Positions 54,936-64,000 of a stretch of DNA of 64,000 nucleotides are shown one piece after another. Both the position numbers and the translations under genes were made by a program. The notes under the pieces are model-generated. The model was not told the origin of the DNA. It searched no databases and saw nothing but the letters and a program-made list of their open reading frames with translations. How positions within the stretch are numbered: position 1 is the stretch's first letter; each line of letters begins with the position of its first letter. This stretch comes from G965205525 sp965205525 (lineage in GTDB: Bacteria; Pseudomonadota; Gammaproteobacteria; JABABF01), in assembly GCA_965205525.1 (NCBI GenBank), contig OZ242171.1:1178001-1242000 (forward strand), in the 5' to 3' direction.

Positions 54936-55773
54936 TTGACCTCTCCGGCAGCTGCCACTTCTGATCCCTTTCCAAGGCCCGGCCCTCCTTCTGCAGCTTG
55001 AGAAGGTGCGCCCACAGGGACATTTTTGCCATGGCGTGCAGCCCGGGGTCCACGTCGTCGTACACCACCGGCAGCAGCGTCTCCAAGGGGCCCCCCCCGG
55101 TGCTGATGAGAGCATCCAGCACCTTGCGTTCTCGCTGCAGGCGATGGGCGAGCACCCAGTCAATTACCTTTATCGGCTCGGTCATGGTATCACCGTGACC
55201 GGGGCCCAGCACGCACAGCGGCTGGGCGCGGATGACCTGCAGCGAGGCGATATAGTCCGACATGTTGCCGTGGGGGGGAATGATGACCACGGTGGATCCG
55301 TTCATCAGGTGATCCCCGGTGAGCAGCAGTCCATCCTCCTCTATCAGAAAACAAAAGTGATTGGCGACATGGCCCGGCGTATGCAGGGCGAGGGCACTGA
55401 ACTCCGGGGCACAGAACCGCTCTTCATGCCGGAATTCATGGGCGCTTTTAAAAGTGGTGTCTTGGTAGCCGTCGTCGGGAATGACATTACCCATCAGCTT
55501 GGCCCCGGTAGCCTCCGCCAAGGGCAGTGCCGCCGGAGAGTGGTCCGGATGGGTGTGGGTGACTAGAATCCAGCGAATCCGCTCCCCTGCCGCCTTCAGG
55601 ATCGCCTCAATATGAGAGGGCTCCTTAGGGCCCGGGTCCACCACCGCCACCTCCTCTCGCCCGAGCAGGTAGGTATTGGTGCCCTGTGCGGTCATCGGAC
55701 CGGGATTCGGCGCCACGATGCGCCGCACCCGCTCGCTGACCTGGACGGCCCGGCCATGGCTCATGTCAGGCAT
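54916..55773 (-). CDS. MBL-fold hydrolase (LACTB2-like)
   Basis: Metallo-beta-lactamase-fold protein of 285 residues. The metal-binding THTHPDHS (HXHXDH) is at about residues 72-79, followed by LHTPGHVANH, the LTGDHLM Asp and the GPGHGD His. The N-terminal NPGPMTAQGTNTYLLG and C-terminal winged-helix-like segment place it in the LACTB2/ribonuclease-Z-like hydrolase group. Members act on thioesters or RNA, and the location beside fabV and an acyl-CoA synthetase favours a thioesterase role, though this is inference. Confidence 0.85.
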   Translation of the reverse strand: MPDMSHGRAVQVSERVRRIVAPNPGPMTAQGTNTYLLGREEVAVVDPGPKEPSHIEAILKAAGERIRWILVTHTHPDHSPAALPLAEATGAKLMGNVIPDDGYQDTTFKSAHEFRHEERFCAPEFSALALHTPGHVANHFCFLIEEDGLLLTGDHLMNGSTVVIIPPHGNMSDYIASLQVIRAQPLCVLGPGHGDTMTEPIKVIDWVLAHRLQRERKVLDALISTGGGPLETLLPVVYDDVDPGLHAMAKMSLWAHLLKLQKEGRALERDQKWQLPERSNGHRTA

Positions 55774-55779
55774 AGCGTG

Positions 55780-56979
55780 TCACAGGCTGGGCACTAGGCC
55801 GGGGAGCCCCACCTCCGGCTCCGAGTCCAAGGTGTAGTCCACCCCGGGAAGGCCAAAACCGAACAGTTTCAGAAACTCTTTCCGGTAGCCGGGAAAATCA
55901 GCCAGCTGATCCAAGTTTTCTGTGGTGACACGGGACCACCGGGATTCCACTTCCTTCTGCACCGCCGGGTTCAGCTCGTAGCCATCACAGCGCAGACGCC
56001 CCATCTCGTCAGCTGCCGGCTCCGGCTGTCCATACCATTGCTGAAACAGCCTGTACATCTGCTGTATGCAGCCCTCGTGGGTGCCCTGCTCCTTCATCAC
56101 CTGAAACAGCAAGGACAGGTACAGGGGCATGATGGGAATGGCAGAGCTGGCCTGGGTGACCACCGCCTTCAGCACTGAGATGCGCGCCTGTCCACCCATT
56201 GGGGCAAGGCGACGGCCAATAGCCTGGGCCGCTCGGTCCAAATCCTTCTTAGCCGCGCCTATCGTGGCCTCCCCATACAGGGGCCAGGTGATGCGCTCGC
56301 CGATGTAGGTGAAAGCGGTAGTGCGACAGCCCTCCGCTAACAGCCCTGCCTCTGCCAGGGTCTCAATCCACAGCTCCCAGTCCTCGCCCCCCATCACCGA
56401 GATGGTGTCGGCAATCTCCTCTTCCGTGGCCGGAGCGATGGTGACTTCTTTCACCTCCTGTCGATCGGTATCCAAGGTGCGGCTGCTCACCGAGCGACCG
56501 ACAGGTTTCAGCACCGACTTGTGCACTTTGCCGCTTTCCGGATGAACGCGCTTGGGGGCTGCCAAGCTGTACACCACCAAGTCCACTGCGCCGATGGTAT
56601 CCTGCAGGTGGGCAGCAGTCTGCTGTTTAATCTCCTGCGAAAAAGCATCGCCATTGATGCAGGTGGCGTGGAGCCCGGCCTCCATCGCAAGACGCTGAAA
56701 GGCGGCCGCGTTGTACCAGCCGGCAGTTGCGGTGCGGGTGGCAGTCCCGGGCCGCTCAAAAAATACCCCGGCAGTGGCCGCTTTGCAGCCGAAAGCAGCG
56801 ACGCTGCGAGCAGCGAGTCCGTAGCCGGTGGAGGCCCCGATGACAAGCACCTTCTTCGGTCCTATCGGCAGTGCCGCCTCGCCGCCGAGGTATGCAATCT
56901 GCTCCTCCACATGGGCGGCGCAGCCGAGGGGATGGGCAGCGGTGCATAAAAAGCCGCGGGTCTTCGGTTCAATAATCAA
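55780..56979 (-). CDS. fabV: Trans-2-enoyl-ACP/CoA reductase FabV
   Basis: NADH-dependent reductase finishing each fatty-acid elongation cycle; FabV is a triclosan-resistant alternative to FabI. The 399-residue protein matches the family length. It has the GPKKVLVIGASTGYGLAAR cofactor loop, the active-site Y-X8-K (YGEATIGAAK in the segment YIGERITWPLYGEATIGAAKK), and VTQASSAIPIMPLYLSLLFQVMKEQG. The gene follows aceF by 2 bases and precedes the MBL gene by 6. This puts a fatty-acid reductase in one transcript with pyruvate dehydrogenase. Confidence 0.96.
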   Translation of the reverse strand: MIIEPKTRGFLCTAAHPLGCAAHVEEQIAYLGGEAALPIGPKKVLVIGASTGYGLAARSVAAFGCKAATAGVFFERPGTATRTATAGWYNAAAFQRLAMEAGLHATCINGDAFSQEIKQQTAAHLQDTIGAVDLVVYSLAAPKRVHPESGKVHKSVLKPVGRSVSSRTLDTDRQEVKEVTIAPATEEEIADTISVMGGEDWELWIETLAEAGLLAEGCRTTAFTYIGERITWPLYGEATIGAAKKDLDRAAQAIGRRLAPMGGQARISVLKAVVTQASSAIPIMPLYLSLLFQVMKEQGTHEGCIQQMYRLFQQWYGQPEPAADEMGRLRCDGYELNPAVQKEVESRWSRVTTENLDQLADFPGYRKEFLKLFGFGLPGVDYTLDSEPEVGLPGLVPSL

Positions 56980-56981
56980 GT

Positions 56982-58307
56982 TTAGCCTCCACTGCTCAGG
57001 CCCTTGTCCAGCAGTTCCTTGGGATCTGAGAGGACGGTGTGCAGGGTTGTCATGAAGCGTCCTGCATCAGCGCCGTTCACTGCGCGGTGGTCGTAGGAAA
57101 GGCACAGGGGCAGAACCTTGCAGGGATGAAATGCATCCTCCCGGAATACGGGCTTCACCGTCAGGCGGGAGACCCCGAGTATCGCCACCTCCGGCGCATT
57201 GATGATCGGGGTAAAGCCGGTGCCGCCGATGGCACCTAAGCTGGAAATGGTGAAGCAGCCCCCCTGCAGGTCCTTTGGCTTCAGCTTGCCGTCCCGGGCC
57301 CGGGCCGCCAAGTCGGCAAGCTCGGCCCCGATCTCCCACAAGTCTTTCTCGGCGGCATTCTGCAAAACCGGCACTACCAATCCGCCCGGAGTATCCACGG
57401 CGATGCCGATGTTAATGTATTGCTTGCTGATCATCTGCTCGCCGTCCGGATGCAGTGATGCGTTGAATTGCGGGTGCTCCTGCAATGCCCGCACACAGGC
57501 GCGCAGCAGAAATACCAGAGGGGTCAGCTTGCAGCCACGCTTCTCCATCTCCAAGCGCATGCTCTTGCGCAGGGCTTCTAAGTCAGTGACATCCGCCTCA
57601 TCAAACTGCGTGACGTGGGGTATGTTCAGCCAACTGCGACGCATTCCTGCGGCGGTGGCCCGCTGCATTCTGCTCATCTTTTCGGTGCTGGTCGCACCGA
57701 AGACACTGAAATCTACCGCTGGCACCGTCGGCAGCTGCGCCCCCGGCGGGGGGCCTTCCATGGCTTTTCGCACATGGCGCTGCAGGTCTTCCTTGAGAAC
57801 CCGGCTGCCCTGGCCGGTGGCAGGCACCTGGGATAAGTCAATGCCGAACTCCCGGGCCAGCTTGCGCACCGCCGGGCCGGCGTGGACCGGACCGCCAAGA
57901 GTCGGAGTTCTGCTCGCCGCCGACGCCGGCTCGCTGACAGCCGGGGTCGGAGTGCCTGTCGGCACGGGGCTGGGGGACGGCTTCGGCTTGTCGGCGGCGG
58001 GCGGCTCCGGCGTTTCTGCCGTCTGCTTTTTTTCGGCGGGCGAAACTTCTTCTCCGGCGCTTTCCGCGCTCTCAATGTCGGCGATGGCATCTCCCTCCGC
58101 CACCTTCTGTCCCTCTTTCAAGTGCAGCGCCGTCACCCGCCCCGCCGCCGGCGCCGGCACCTCCATGGACGCCTTGTCGGATTCGAGGACCGCTATGGAC
58201 TGCTCTGCCTGCACCTCCTCTCCTACCGCCACACAGATCTCCGTAACATCCACATCCTCAGCCCCTCCTAAGTCGGGAATGAAAACGGTTTGCAGCGGCA
58301 TGGGCAA
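56982..58307 (-). CDS. aceF: Pyruvate dehydrogenase E2, dihydrolipoamide acetyltransferase
   Basis: Core of the pyruvate dehydrogenase complex. The 441-residue protein has one N-terminal lipoyl domain with the lipoylated Lys in ESDKASMEVP, near residue 45. A Pro/Ala/Thr-rich linker follows, then the E1/E3-binding domain (AGPAVRKLAREFGIDLSQVP) and the catalytic domain ending in LSYDHRAVNGADAGRF, with catalytic His in DHRXXXG. E. coli has three lipoyl domains; one is common in Pseudomonas-like and other lineages. It is 17 bases after aceE. The E3 (lpd) gene is not in the window. Confidence 0.95.
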   Translation of the reverse strand: MPMPLQTVFIPDLGGAEDVDVTEICVAVGEEVQAEQSIAVLESDKASMEVPAPAAGRVTALHLKEGQKVAEGDAIADIESAESAGEEVSPAEKKQTAETPEPPAADKPKPSPSPVPTGTPTPAVSEPASAASRTPTLGGPVHAGPAVRKLAREFGIDLSQVPATGQGSRVLKEDLQRHVRKAMEGPPPGAQLPTVPAVDFSVFGATSTEKMSRMQRATAAGMRRSWLNIPHVTQFDEADVTDLEALRKSMRLEMEKRGCKLTPLVFLLRACVRALQEHPQFNASLHPDGEQMISKQYINIGIAVDTPGGLVVPVLQNAAEKDLWEIGAELADLAARARDGKLKPKDLQGGCFTISSLGAIGGTGFTPIINAPEVAILGVSRLTVKPVFREDAFHPCKVLPLCLSYDHRAVNGADAGRFMTTLHTVLSDPKELLDKGLSSGG

Positions 58308-58324
58308 AATGCGAGCAGATACGC

Positions 58325-61000
58325 TCAGCAGGAAAGGGGATCCTCTTTCCCCGGATCAATGTCGTATTTTTTAATCGCCTGCTTTATCTTCGCGTCACTG
58401 ACCGAACCCTCCGCCGCCAGGGCCGTAAGGGCGGCTACCGCAATAAAGGAGCGATTTACCTCAAAAAACCACCGCAGCTTCTCCCGGGTATCGCTGCGTC
58501 CGAAACCATCGGTGCCCAGCACCTGGCAGGTGCGGGGAATAAAGGGTCGCAACTGATCCCCCCAAGTCTTGATGTAGTCGGTGGCGACCACTACGGGACC
58601 CTCGTGCTCCGCCAGCAGCTCGGCAACATGGGGCACACGCGGTTTCTTCCCGGGATGCAGCATGTTCCAGCGCTGGCAGGCCAGTCCGTCCCGGCGCAGG
58701 CTTTCAAAACTGGTGACGCTCCATACCTCTGCGCCAATGCCAAAATCCTCCTGCAGCATGTCTGCTGCCGCCAGCACTTCGCGCAGCACAGCGCCAGAGC
58801 CGAGCAGCTGCACCTTGGGACCCTTGCCCTCCGCCCCTCGCAGCAGGTACATGCCGCGCACGATGCCCTCTTCTGCACCCTTCGGCATCGGGGGCTGCGG
58901 ATAGTTTTCATTCATCGTCGTGATGTAATAAAAACAATTTTCACGCTCCTGGTACATGCGCCTCAGCCCATCCTGGATGATCACCGCCAGTTCGTAGGCA
59001 TAGGCCGGGTCGTAGCCCCGGCAATTCGGGATCGTGGAAGCCAGGAGATGGCTATGGCCATCCTGATGCTGCAGCCCCTCCCCGTTGAGGGTGGTGCGTC
59101 CGGCAGTGGCGCCGATGAGAAAGCCCCGGGCCTGGGAATCCCCCGCCGCCCAGCTCAGATCCCCCACCCGCTGGAAACCAAACATAGAGTAAAAAATATA
59201 AAAGGGGATCATCGGAAAGCGGCTGGTGCTGTAGGCGGTGGCGGTGGCCAGCCAAGCGCAGAAGGCACCGGATTCATTGAGCCCCTCCTCCAGAATCTGT
59301 CCCTTCTCATCCTCCTTGTAGTACATCGCCTGGCCTGCATCCACAGGCGTATACAGCTGTCCGGCAGAGGAATAAATGCCGAGCTGCCGAAACATGCCCT
59401 CCATGCCGAAGGTGCGCGCCTCGTCGGGCACGATGGGAACTACCCGAGGGCCGATCTCCGGCTCCTTGGTCAGCTGGGAAAGAATGCGCACAAAGGCCAT
59501 TGTGGTTGAAATGCTGCGCTCACCGCTCCCCTCCAGCTGGCGGGAAAAGACCTCCAGCTCCGGCACTTTCAGGGAGGGAAAATCGCTGTGCCGGGCGGGC
59601 AGAAAGCCTCCCAGCTCCTCACGCTGCCGCCGCATGTATTCCATCTCGGGGCTATCCGGCGGCGGCCGGTAATAGGGCACCTGCTCTATGTCTTTGTCGC
59701 TGATCGGCACACCAAAACGGTCGCGAAATTTCTTCAGGCTTTCCGTATCCAATTTTTTCAGGGAATGGGTCTCATTGCCCGCCTCCCCTGCCGCCCCCAT
59801 GCCGTAGCCCTTGACTGTCTTAGCAAGGATCACCGTAGGCTGCCCCTTATGCTCTACGGCGGCGGCGTAGGCGGCATACACCTTGTAGGGGTCGTGACCG
59901 CCCCGGTTCAGGTACATGATGTTCTCGTCCGTCAGGTCTTCAACCAGCTGCAAAAGCTCCGGGTACTTGCCGAAAAAATGCTCGCGGGTGTAGGCGCCGC
60001 CGCTGTACTTGTAGTTCTGATAATCGCCGTCCACGACCTCGTCCATGCGCTTTTGCAAGAGGCCGGAACGGTCCTTCTCAAACAGGGAGTCCCAGAGTCT
60101 GCCCCAGATGACCTTGATAACATTCCACCCCGCACCCCGAAACACCCCTTCAAGCTCCTGAATGATCTTGCCGTTGCCGCGCACCGGACCGTCTAAGCGC
60201 TGCAGGTTGCAATTGACCACAAAAATTAGGTTATCCAAGCACTCGCGCCCGGCCATGGCAATGGAGCCCAGGCTTTCCGGCTCATCGCATTCCCCGTCCC
60301 CGACAAAACACCATACCTTGCGCTGGGACTGATCCACCAGACCGCGCTTGGACTGGTATTTCATCAGGTGCGCCTGGTAAATCGCCTGGATCGGGCCGAG
60401 CCCCATGGAGACCGTGGGGAATTGCCAGTAGTCCGGCATCAGCCAAGGATGGGGATAGGAAGACAAGCCGGTGCCGTCCACTTCGCGCCGATAGTTATCC
60501 AGCTGCGTCTCGTCAATGCGGCGCTCAAGGTAGGAGCGCGCATACAGGCCGGGGGCGCTGTGCCCTTGGAAATAGATCAGGTCGCCGAACTGGTCACTCT
60601 CTGATCCGCGAAAGAAATAGTTGAAACCCACATCGTACAGGGTCGCAATGGAGGAAAAAGAGGATATGTGACCGCCGAGACTCGAATCCACATTATTGGT
60701 TCGCATCACCATCGCCAGCGCATTCCAGCGCACCAAAGAGCGGATTTTGCGCTCCATGAACAGGTCTCCGGGCATCCGCTTTTCAGCGGAGGGAGGAATG
60801 GTGTTGCGGTACGGGGTGGTTATATTCGGCGGCAGGTCTACCCCCGCCGCCACCGCCCGTTCGGTGAGCTTTTGCAAAAGCCAGGCACTGCGCCCCTTGC
60901 CGACATTTCGCAGCACGCTGTCCATCGCTTCCAGCCACTCCTGAGTCTCTGCCGGGTCTATGTCCCGCTCTGTACTGCCCAATGGTATTTCAGTCGTCAT
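58325..61000 (-). CDS. aceE: Pyruvate dehydrogenase E1 component (homodimeric)
   Basis: Thiamine-diphosphate enzyme decarboxylating pyruvate and acetylating the E2 lipoyl group. The 891-residue protein matches the alpha2-type E1 of gammaproteobacteria (E. coli 887). Segments include WNALAMVMRTN then GGHISSFSS, the GDGECDEPES...NCNLQRLDGPVRGN thiamine motif, YGMGAAGEAGNETH and the C-terminal TDGFGRSDTREKLR. It is the first gene of a minus-strand operon and 134 bases of non-coding DNA precede it. Confidence 0.97.
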   Translation of the reverse strand: MTTEIPLGSTERDIDPAETQEWLEAMDSVLRNVGKGRSAWLLQKLTERAVAAGVDLPPNITTPYRNTIPPSAEKRMPGDLFMERKIRSLVRWNALAMVMRTNNVDSSLGGHISSFSSIATLYDVGFNYFFRGSESDQFGDLIYFQGHSAPGLYARSYLERRIDETQLDNYRREVDGTGLSSYPHPWLMPDYWQFPTVSMGLGPIQAIYQAHLMKYQSKRGLVDQSQRKVWCFVGDGECDEPESLGSIAMAGRECLDNLIFVVNCNLQRLDGPVRGNGKIIQELEGVFRGAGWNVIKVIWGRLWDSLFEKDRSGLLQKRMDEVVDGDYQNYKYSGGAYTREHFFGKYPELLQLVEDLTDENIMYLNRGGHDPYKVYAAYAAAVEHKGQPTVILAKTVKGYGMGAAGEAGNETHSLKKLDTESLKKFRDRFGVPISDKDIEQVPYYRPPPDSPEMEYMRRQREELGGFLPARHSDFPSLKVPELEVFSRQLEGSGERSISTTMAFVRILSQLTKEPEIGPRVVPIVPDEARTFGMEGMFRQLGIYSSAGQLYTPVDAGQAMYYKEDEKGQILEEGLNESGAFCAWLATATAYSTSRFPMIPFYIFYSMFGFQRVGDLSWAAGDSQARGFLIGATAGRTTLNGEGLQHQDGHSHLLASTIPNCRGYDPAYAYELAVIIQDGLRRMYQERENCFYYITTMNENYPQPPMPKGAEEGIVRGMYLLRGAEGKGPKVQLLGSGAVLREVLAAADMLQEDFGIGAEVWSVTSFESLRRDGLACQRWNMLHPGKKPRVPHVAELLAEHEGPVVVATDYIKTWGDQLRPFIPRTCQVLGTDGFGRSDTREKLRWFFEVNRSFIAVAALTALAAEGSVSDAKIKQAIKKYDIDPGKEDPLSC

Positions 61001-61102
61001 AGTGAGAATAATTCTAGCGGGTCAGTGCAGCAGGAGAAAGTGCACGGAAGGCAGTATACAGAATAAATCTGCACTGCGCATAGGGTTGGATAGGGCAGTT
61101 GC

Positions 61103-61132
61103 GGCTGCATCGGTGCTGTCCCCCATGCAGCC
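61103..61132. terminator. Hairpin at the end of the M16 protease gene
   Basis: GGCTGCAT (61103-61110) and ATGCAGCC (61125-61132) pair perfectly. The hairpin begins 2 bases after the protease stop codon. On the plus strand it is followed by TTTT, but no plus-strand gene precedes it; on the minus strand there is no T-run. Confidence 0.35.
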
Positions 61133-61134
61133 TT

Positions 61135-64000
61135 TTATCTGCTGTACCAAGAGGAAAGAGAGTGCCATAGCGACTCTGGACTGTCTACGGAATAGGGTCC
61201 CTCTTCCTCCTCCTCCGAAGGCATCGCCGAAGCTAGGAGCAGGATCTCACGGCGACTGCCCGGCCTCATCAGGTCCCGATGAAATTTCCGCCAATCCTCC
61301 CAGCGTGATTCCTGCAGGGCCTGCACCATGCTCTGTCGCCGGACAAACTCTCGGTCCCCGAGGAGGATGGACTGCCAGTTGCGGGCGGCCGCCAGGCCGC
61401 CATTTTCCGGTCTCTGCTGAAGGCTCTGGAGGAGGGCTTGGCGATGGCGGACAAAATACTCCGGCGACCCTCCCCCGGCCCCCTCGGTCGCCGCCTGCTT
61501 GAGAAAAACCTCCAGCTCTGCTTCCAGATCTCGGGCGCTGACGGTGGGGGACTGCATAGCAAACACGATTCCCGGGATATCCAAGAGCGGGTAATAAGTG
61601 CTGAATACCACATAGCCCAACTGCCGCTTTATCCGCATTTCCTGAAAGAAATCCGCCTCTAGCACCCGTGCGCTGAGGGCGGCGAAGGCCCGGCTGCGGT
61701 CTGTGTCATCCGGAGCCTGCAAATACAGCAGGATGGCGGCATCGCCATGGGGGAGTCGGCGAGACCAGCGCCAGCGCTCGCCGGCGCCAATGCGCCCCAC
61801 CCGGGTCGGCGAAGACGACTGTGCACCCCGCTTTGCAATGGAAGCTGCCAAAGAGCCCATCTGCAGAGCTGCCGGCAGAGCCATGCCCCCCTGAACCAGC
61901 CCCCGAATGCGAACATCGCCCAAGGCTTCCCGGGCAAATCTCGACAGATCTTCCGGGGTGGTGCGCGCCAGGGCGGCGGCCAGGGCCGCCTCCGGCCACC
62001 GGCCCCAAACCAGCGCCTGGGAAAAATCCCCCAGCAGCCTGCGGTAGGGTGCGCCCCTGCCGGCGCTCTGCCATCTGTGAAGCAGAGTTTCCCGCGCGGC
62101 GGCAACGCGCTCGGCAGCCAGCACCGGCTGCCTAAGCACCTGCACTAATTCCCCCAGCAGCTTCACCTGGTGACGATGAAAGCCATGCAGCTCAAGGGTC
62201 ATGCCCCGCAGGGAGGGGGAGATCTCTGCATGCAGCCCGGCCCGAACCGCTGGCCACACCTTCTCGCTCCACTCATCTGCCAGAACTCGGGCCAGGAGCA
62301 CAGTGAGGGCAGCCTTTTCGGCGGTGCCCAAGGCATCGGGAAAACGCAGGTCAAAATAGGCGTGGCCCCGGGGGCCTGGAAAATTTTGGTCTGCAAGGTG
62401 CCACAGCTCAAGACTCTCTCGTGCAAGCACCAGCTGCGGCGAAGCGGCGGGAGCAGGGCGAGGCGGCAAAGCCCCGAGGGCCGGGAGTCCCAGCAGATAG
62501 GGATTCGGTGGGGGCAGCTGGATGTCACGACTCAGGGGAGCCTGCAGACGGGCCCTGAGAGGGGCGGGGAAAATCCTCTCCTCCCGGTAGGGTACGGCAT
62601 ACCAGGGGCTGCTCTGCTCTCCCTTCGTCCCCGGCGCTGTCACCAGCCACAGGCAGTTGTCCGGCACTAGAAAATCAAGCTGAGCCGCCAGCTCTTCTCC
62701 GCTGAAATCTTCCGCCAGGTATTCGCCCCGCAGCACTTCCCGGGCCGGATATTTCTGCAGGTTGCGAGCCAGCCGCCACACCTCTTTTTCCGCTGAATAG
62801 ACCTCTCGAAACTGCCAGGCGATCTCCGCGGTCCTGTGCCGCTCCTGAAGGCGCCACGGATTCAGCCCCGTCGCACGAATTTTTTCCAAGGTGTCAAAAA
62901 CCGCCACCGCCACCTCTTCCAAGGAGCCGAGACCTGCTGCCGTGAGCTGGATGTCCACATCAAAAGTTCCCCCCTCCCGATACCGCAGCCCGGGACCCGC
63001 CCTGAGCGCCTCGGCCAGCCCCTCCCGTTTCAGGTGAGACAGCAGACTGCCCTCCCCCTCATCCCCGAGGAGCTCGGCAATATGGTGCAGAGGTGAGTCC
63101 CGATTTTCAGAGGCTGCTTTGGAAACCGGAAATACCAAACGCAGCGCTCGCAACTCCCGGACCGGTTGCAGGAAAACCCGGCGCGGCAGGGTGTCCGGCG
63201 CAAATAGGGGAACATTCGGCAGCCGAGGCGGTGTCTCCCCCTCGGGCAGGGTGCGAAATTTCGAAAGCACCAGCGCCTCCAGTTCAGCGAGGGGAAGCGG
63301 AGCCGAGAGCGCCAGCGCCATCCCCGGGGCAATATAAAAACGACGATAAAAAGCAGCGGCGGCAGCACTGCCTCCCTCCAGGGTATCCATGCTGCCCACT
63401 GCAAAACGGGCGTAGGGATGCGCCGGATTCAGCTGCACGCGAAATACATCCAGAAGGCGCAGCTCTTCGCTCCGCAGGCGACTGCGGTATTCCGCATCCA
63501 CCACTTGGGATTCCTCTGCAATGCGCCGGGGCAGCAGCAGAGGGGCGCTGAAGAGCTCGGCAAAGCGATCCAGGGCCAGCTCTAGGGCAGCTGCATTAAG
63601 AGCAAAGAAATAGCTGGTGTATTCAAAGGCGGTGAGGGCGTTGTAGACCCCACCATTAGAAGAGAGAAAAGAATGAAATTCATAAGGTTCTGGATAACTC
63701 TCCGTGCCGAGGAAGAGGGCGTGTTCCAGCAGGTGTGCAAGGCCCGGATACTCCGAGGGCTCCTCTCGGCTGCCAGCGGCGACATCCATGGCGACGGCGG
63801 CCCTCTCTGTGCCAGGGTCGGATACCAGAAGAGCCTTAAGGCCATTTGCCAGGCGCAGATGGCGGTAGCTGCGGGGGTCCCCCTCGGCTTTTTCGATATG
63901 ATCGGAGCGCAGCGCCGGGGCAGAGCCGGCACAGGCGGTGAGGAAAAAGAGCGACAGCAGAACCGCCGGGAGAAGACCTGGGCTGCCCCCCCTGCGACCG
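61135..64000 (-). CDS. M16 family zinc metalloprotease lipoprotein (5' end cut by window)
   Basis: Pitrilysin/insulinase-type protease. The inverted zinc motif HLLEH follows PGLAHLLEH, and a downstream Glu in the VDAEYRS segment is a likely third ligand. The rest holds four roof-like M16 domains, including a C-terminal half (RQLGYVVFSTYYPLLDIPGIVFAMQS) typical of protease III. The frame stays open upstream of the first internal ATG (63787-63789) to the window end. It reads RHLRLANGLKALLVSDPGTE and, before it, LLPAVLLSLFFLTACAG, a lipoprotein signal with lipobox Cys. The visible part is about 955 residues. Confidence 0.9.
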   Translation of the reverse strand, partial: GRRGGSPGLLPAVLLSLFFLTACAGSAPALRSDHIEKAEGDPRSYRHLRLANGLKALLVSDPGTERAAVAMDVAAGSREEPSEYPGLAHLLEHALFLGTESYPEPYEFHSFLSSNGGVYNALTAFEYTSYFFALNAAALELALDRFAELFSAPLLLPRRIAEESQVVDAEYRSRLRSEELRLLDVFRVQLNPAHPYARFAVGSMDTLEGGSAAAAAFYRRFYIAPGMALALSAPLPLAELEALVLSKFRTLPEGETPPRLPNVPLFAPDTLPRRVFLQPVRELRALRLVFPVSKAASENRDSPLHHIAELLGDEGEGSLLSHLKREGLAEALRAGPGLRYREGGTFDVDIQLTAAGLGSLEEVAVAVFDTLEKIRATGLNPWRLQERHRTAEIAWQFREVYSAEKEVWRLARNLQKYPAREVLRGEYLAEDFSGEELAAQLDFLVPDNCLWLVTAPGTKGEQSSPWYAVPYREERIFPAPLRARLQAPLSRDIQLPPPNPYLLGLPALGALPPRPAPAASPQLVLARESLELWHLADQNFPGPRGHAYFDLRFPDALGTAEKAALTVLLARVLADEWSEKVWPAVRAGLHAEISPSLRGMTLELHGFHRHQVKLLGELVQVLRQPVLAAERVAAARETLLHRWQSAGRGAPYRRLLGDFSQALVWGRWPEAALAAALARTTPEDLSRFAREALGDVRIRGLVQGGMALPAALQMGSLAASIAKRGAQSSSPTRVGRIGAGERWRWSRRLPHGDAAILLYLQAPDDTDRSRAFAALSARVLEADFFQEMRIKRQLGYVVFSTYYPLLDIPGIVFAMQSPTVSARDLEAELEVFLKQAATEGAGGGSPEYFVRHRQALLQSLQQRPENGGLAAARNWQSILLGDREFVRRQSMVQALQESRWEDWRKFHRDLMRPGSRREILLLASAMPSEEEEEGPYSVDSPESLWHSLSSWYSR

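Overview
The window reads as chromosomal DNA of a GC-rich gammaproteobacterium. The evidence is conserved gammaproteobacterial gene neighbourhoods: rpoE divergent from nadB, sdhE divergent from ygfZ, lptFG divergent from pepA-holC-valS, a secDF/suhB/trmJ cluster, smc next to ligA, and the homodimeric-type aceE with aceF. SMC is used rather than MukB, as in Pseudomonas-like lineages. FabV is the enoyl reductase. Several features are unusual for the group: an apparently complete coenzyme F420 operon, a 23S-5S rRNA unit with no 16S gene beside it, and a SuhB carrying a roughly 660-residue repetitive disordered tail. A sulfatase, a sulfotransferase-like gene and a STELLO-type glycosyltransferase would fit a marine or host-associated lifestyle, but that is a guess.

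Layout. 1-2.3 kb: start of a probable anti-sigma gene, rpoE (minus), nadB (plus). 2.4-4.3 kb: alpha and beta subunits of a Rieske ring-hydroxylating dioxygenase. 4.3-6.7 kb: an AT-rich, probably acquired pair (STELLO-family glycosyltransferase and an unrecognised protein). 6.7-8.0 kb: sdhE and ygfZ. 8.0-15.6 kb: a long minus-strand operon, npdG-cofE-cofD-cofC-fbiC, running on into an SDR, a SnoaL-like protein and ung. 15.6-20.9 kb: a candidate small gene, trmJ, a 0.9-kb spacer with a decayed fucosyltransferase fragment and a long inverted repeat, suhB with its repeat tail, and a doubly broken PD-(D/E)XK nuclease-like gene. 20.9-25.5 kb: secF, secD, a tandem SpoIIAA-like protein, a 1-Cys peroxiredoxin. 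26.2-29.5 kb: 5S and 23S rRNA on minus, with their own candidate promoter, boxA and a long processing stem. 29.6-36.0 kb: lytic transglycosylase lipoprotein, ligA, smc (zipA missing between them). 36.5-38.3 kb: meta-cleavage hydrolase and 2-hydroxypentadienoate hydratase with a 38-codon hydratase fragment between them. 38.3-44.7 kb: bolA, sulfatase, HSD10-like SDR, FadB-like protein, thiolase. 44.8-52.4 kb: RDD protein, lptG, lptF, pepA-holC-valS, tRNA-Arg(CCT). 52.4-61.0 kb: a minus operon aceE-aceF-fabV-MBL hydrolase-acyl-CoA synthetase, then a sulfotransferase-like gene. 61.1-64 kb: an M16 metalloprotease lipoprotein running off the window.

Themes. Ring hydroxylation, C-C hydrolysis, hydratase, acyl-CoA ligase, beta-oxidation and HSD10-like genes are scattered through the window and together suggest catabolism of aromatic, alicyclic or branched carbon, although no ring-cleavage dioxygenase is present. 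The F420 genes encode every step from FO synthesis to polyglutamylation plus an F420:NADPH oxidoreductase, but no recognised F420-dependent catabolic enzyme lies here. The SuhB tail is the most novel protein architecture. SuhB is known to work in rRNA antitermination, and the window also holds a free-standing 23S-5S operon with its own boxA, so the two may be connected.
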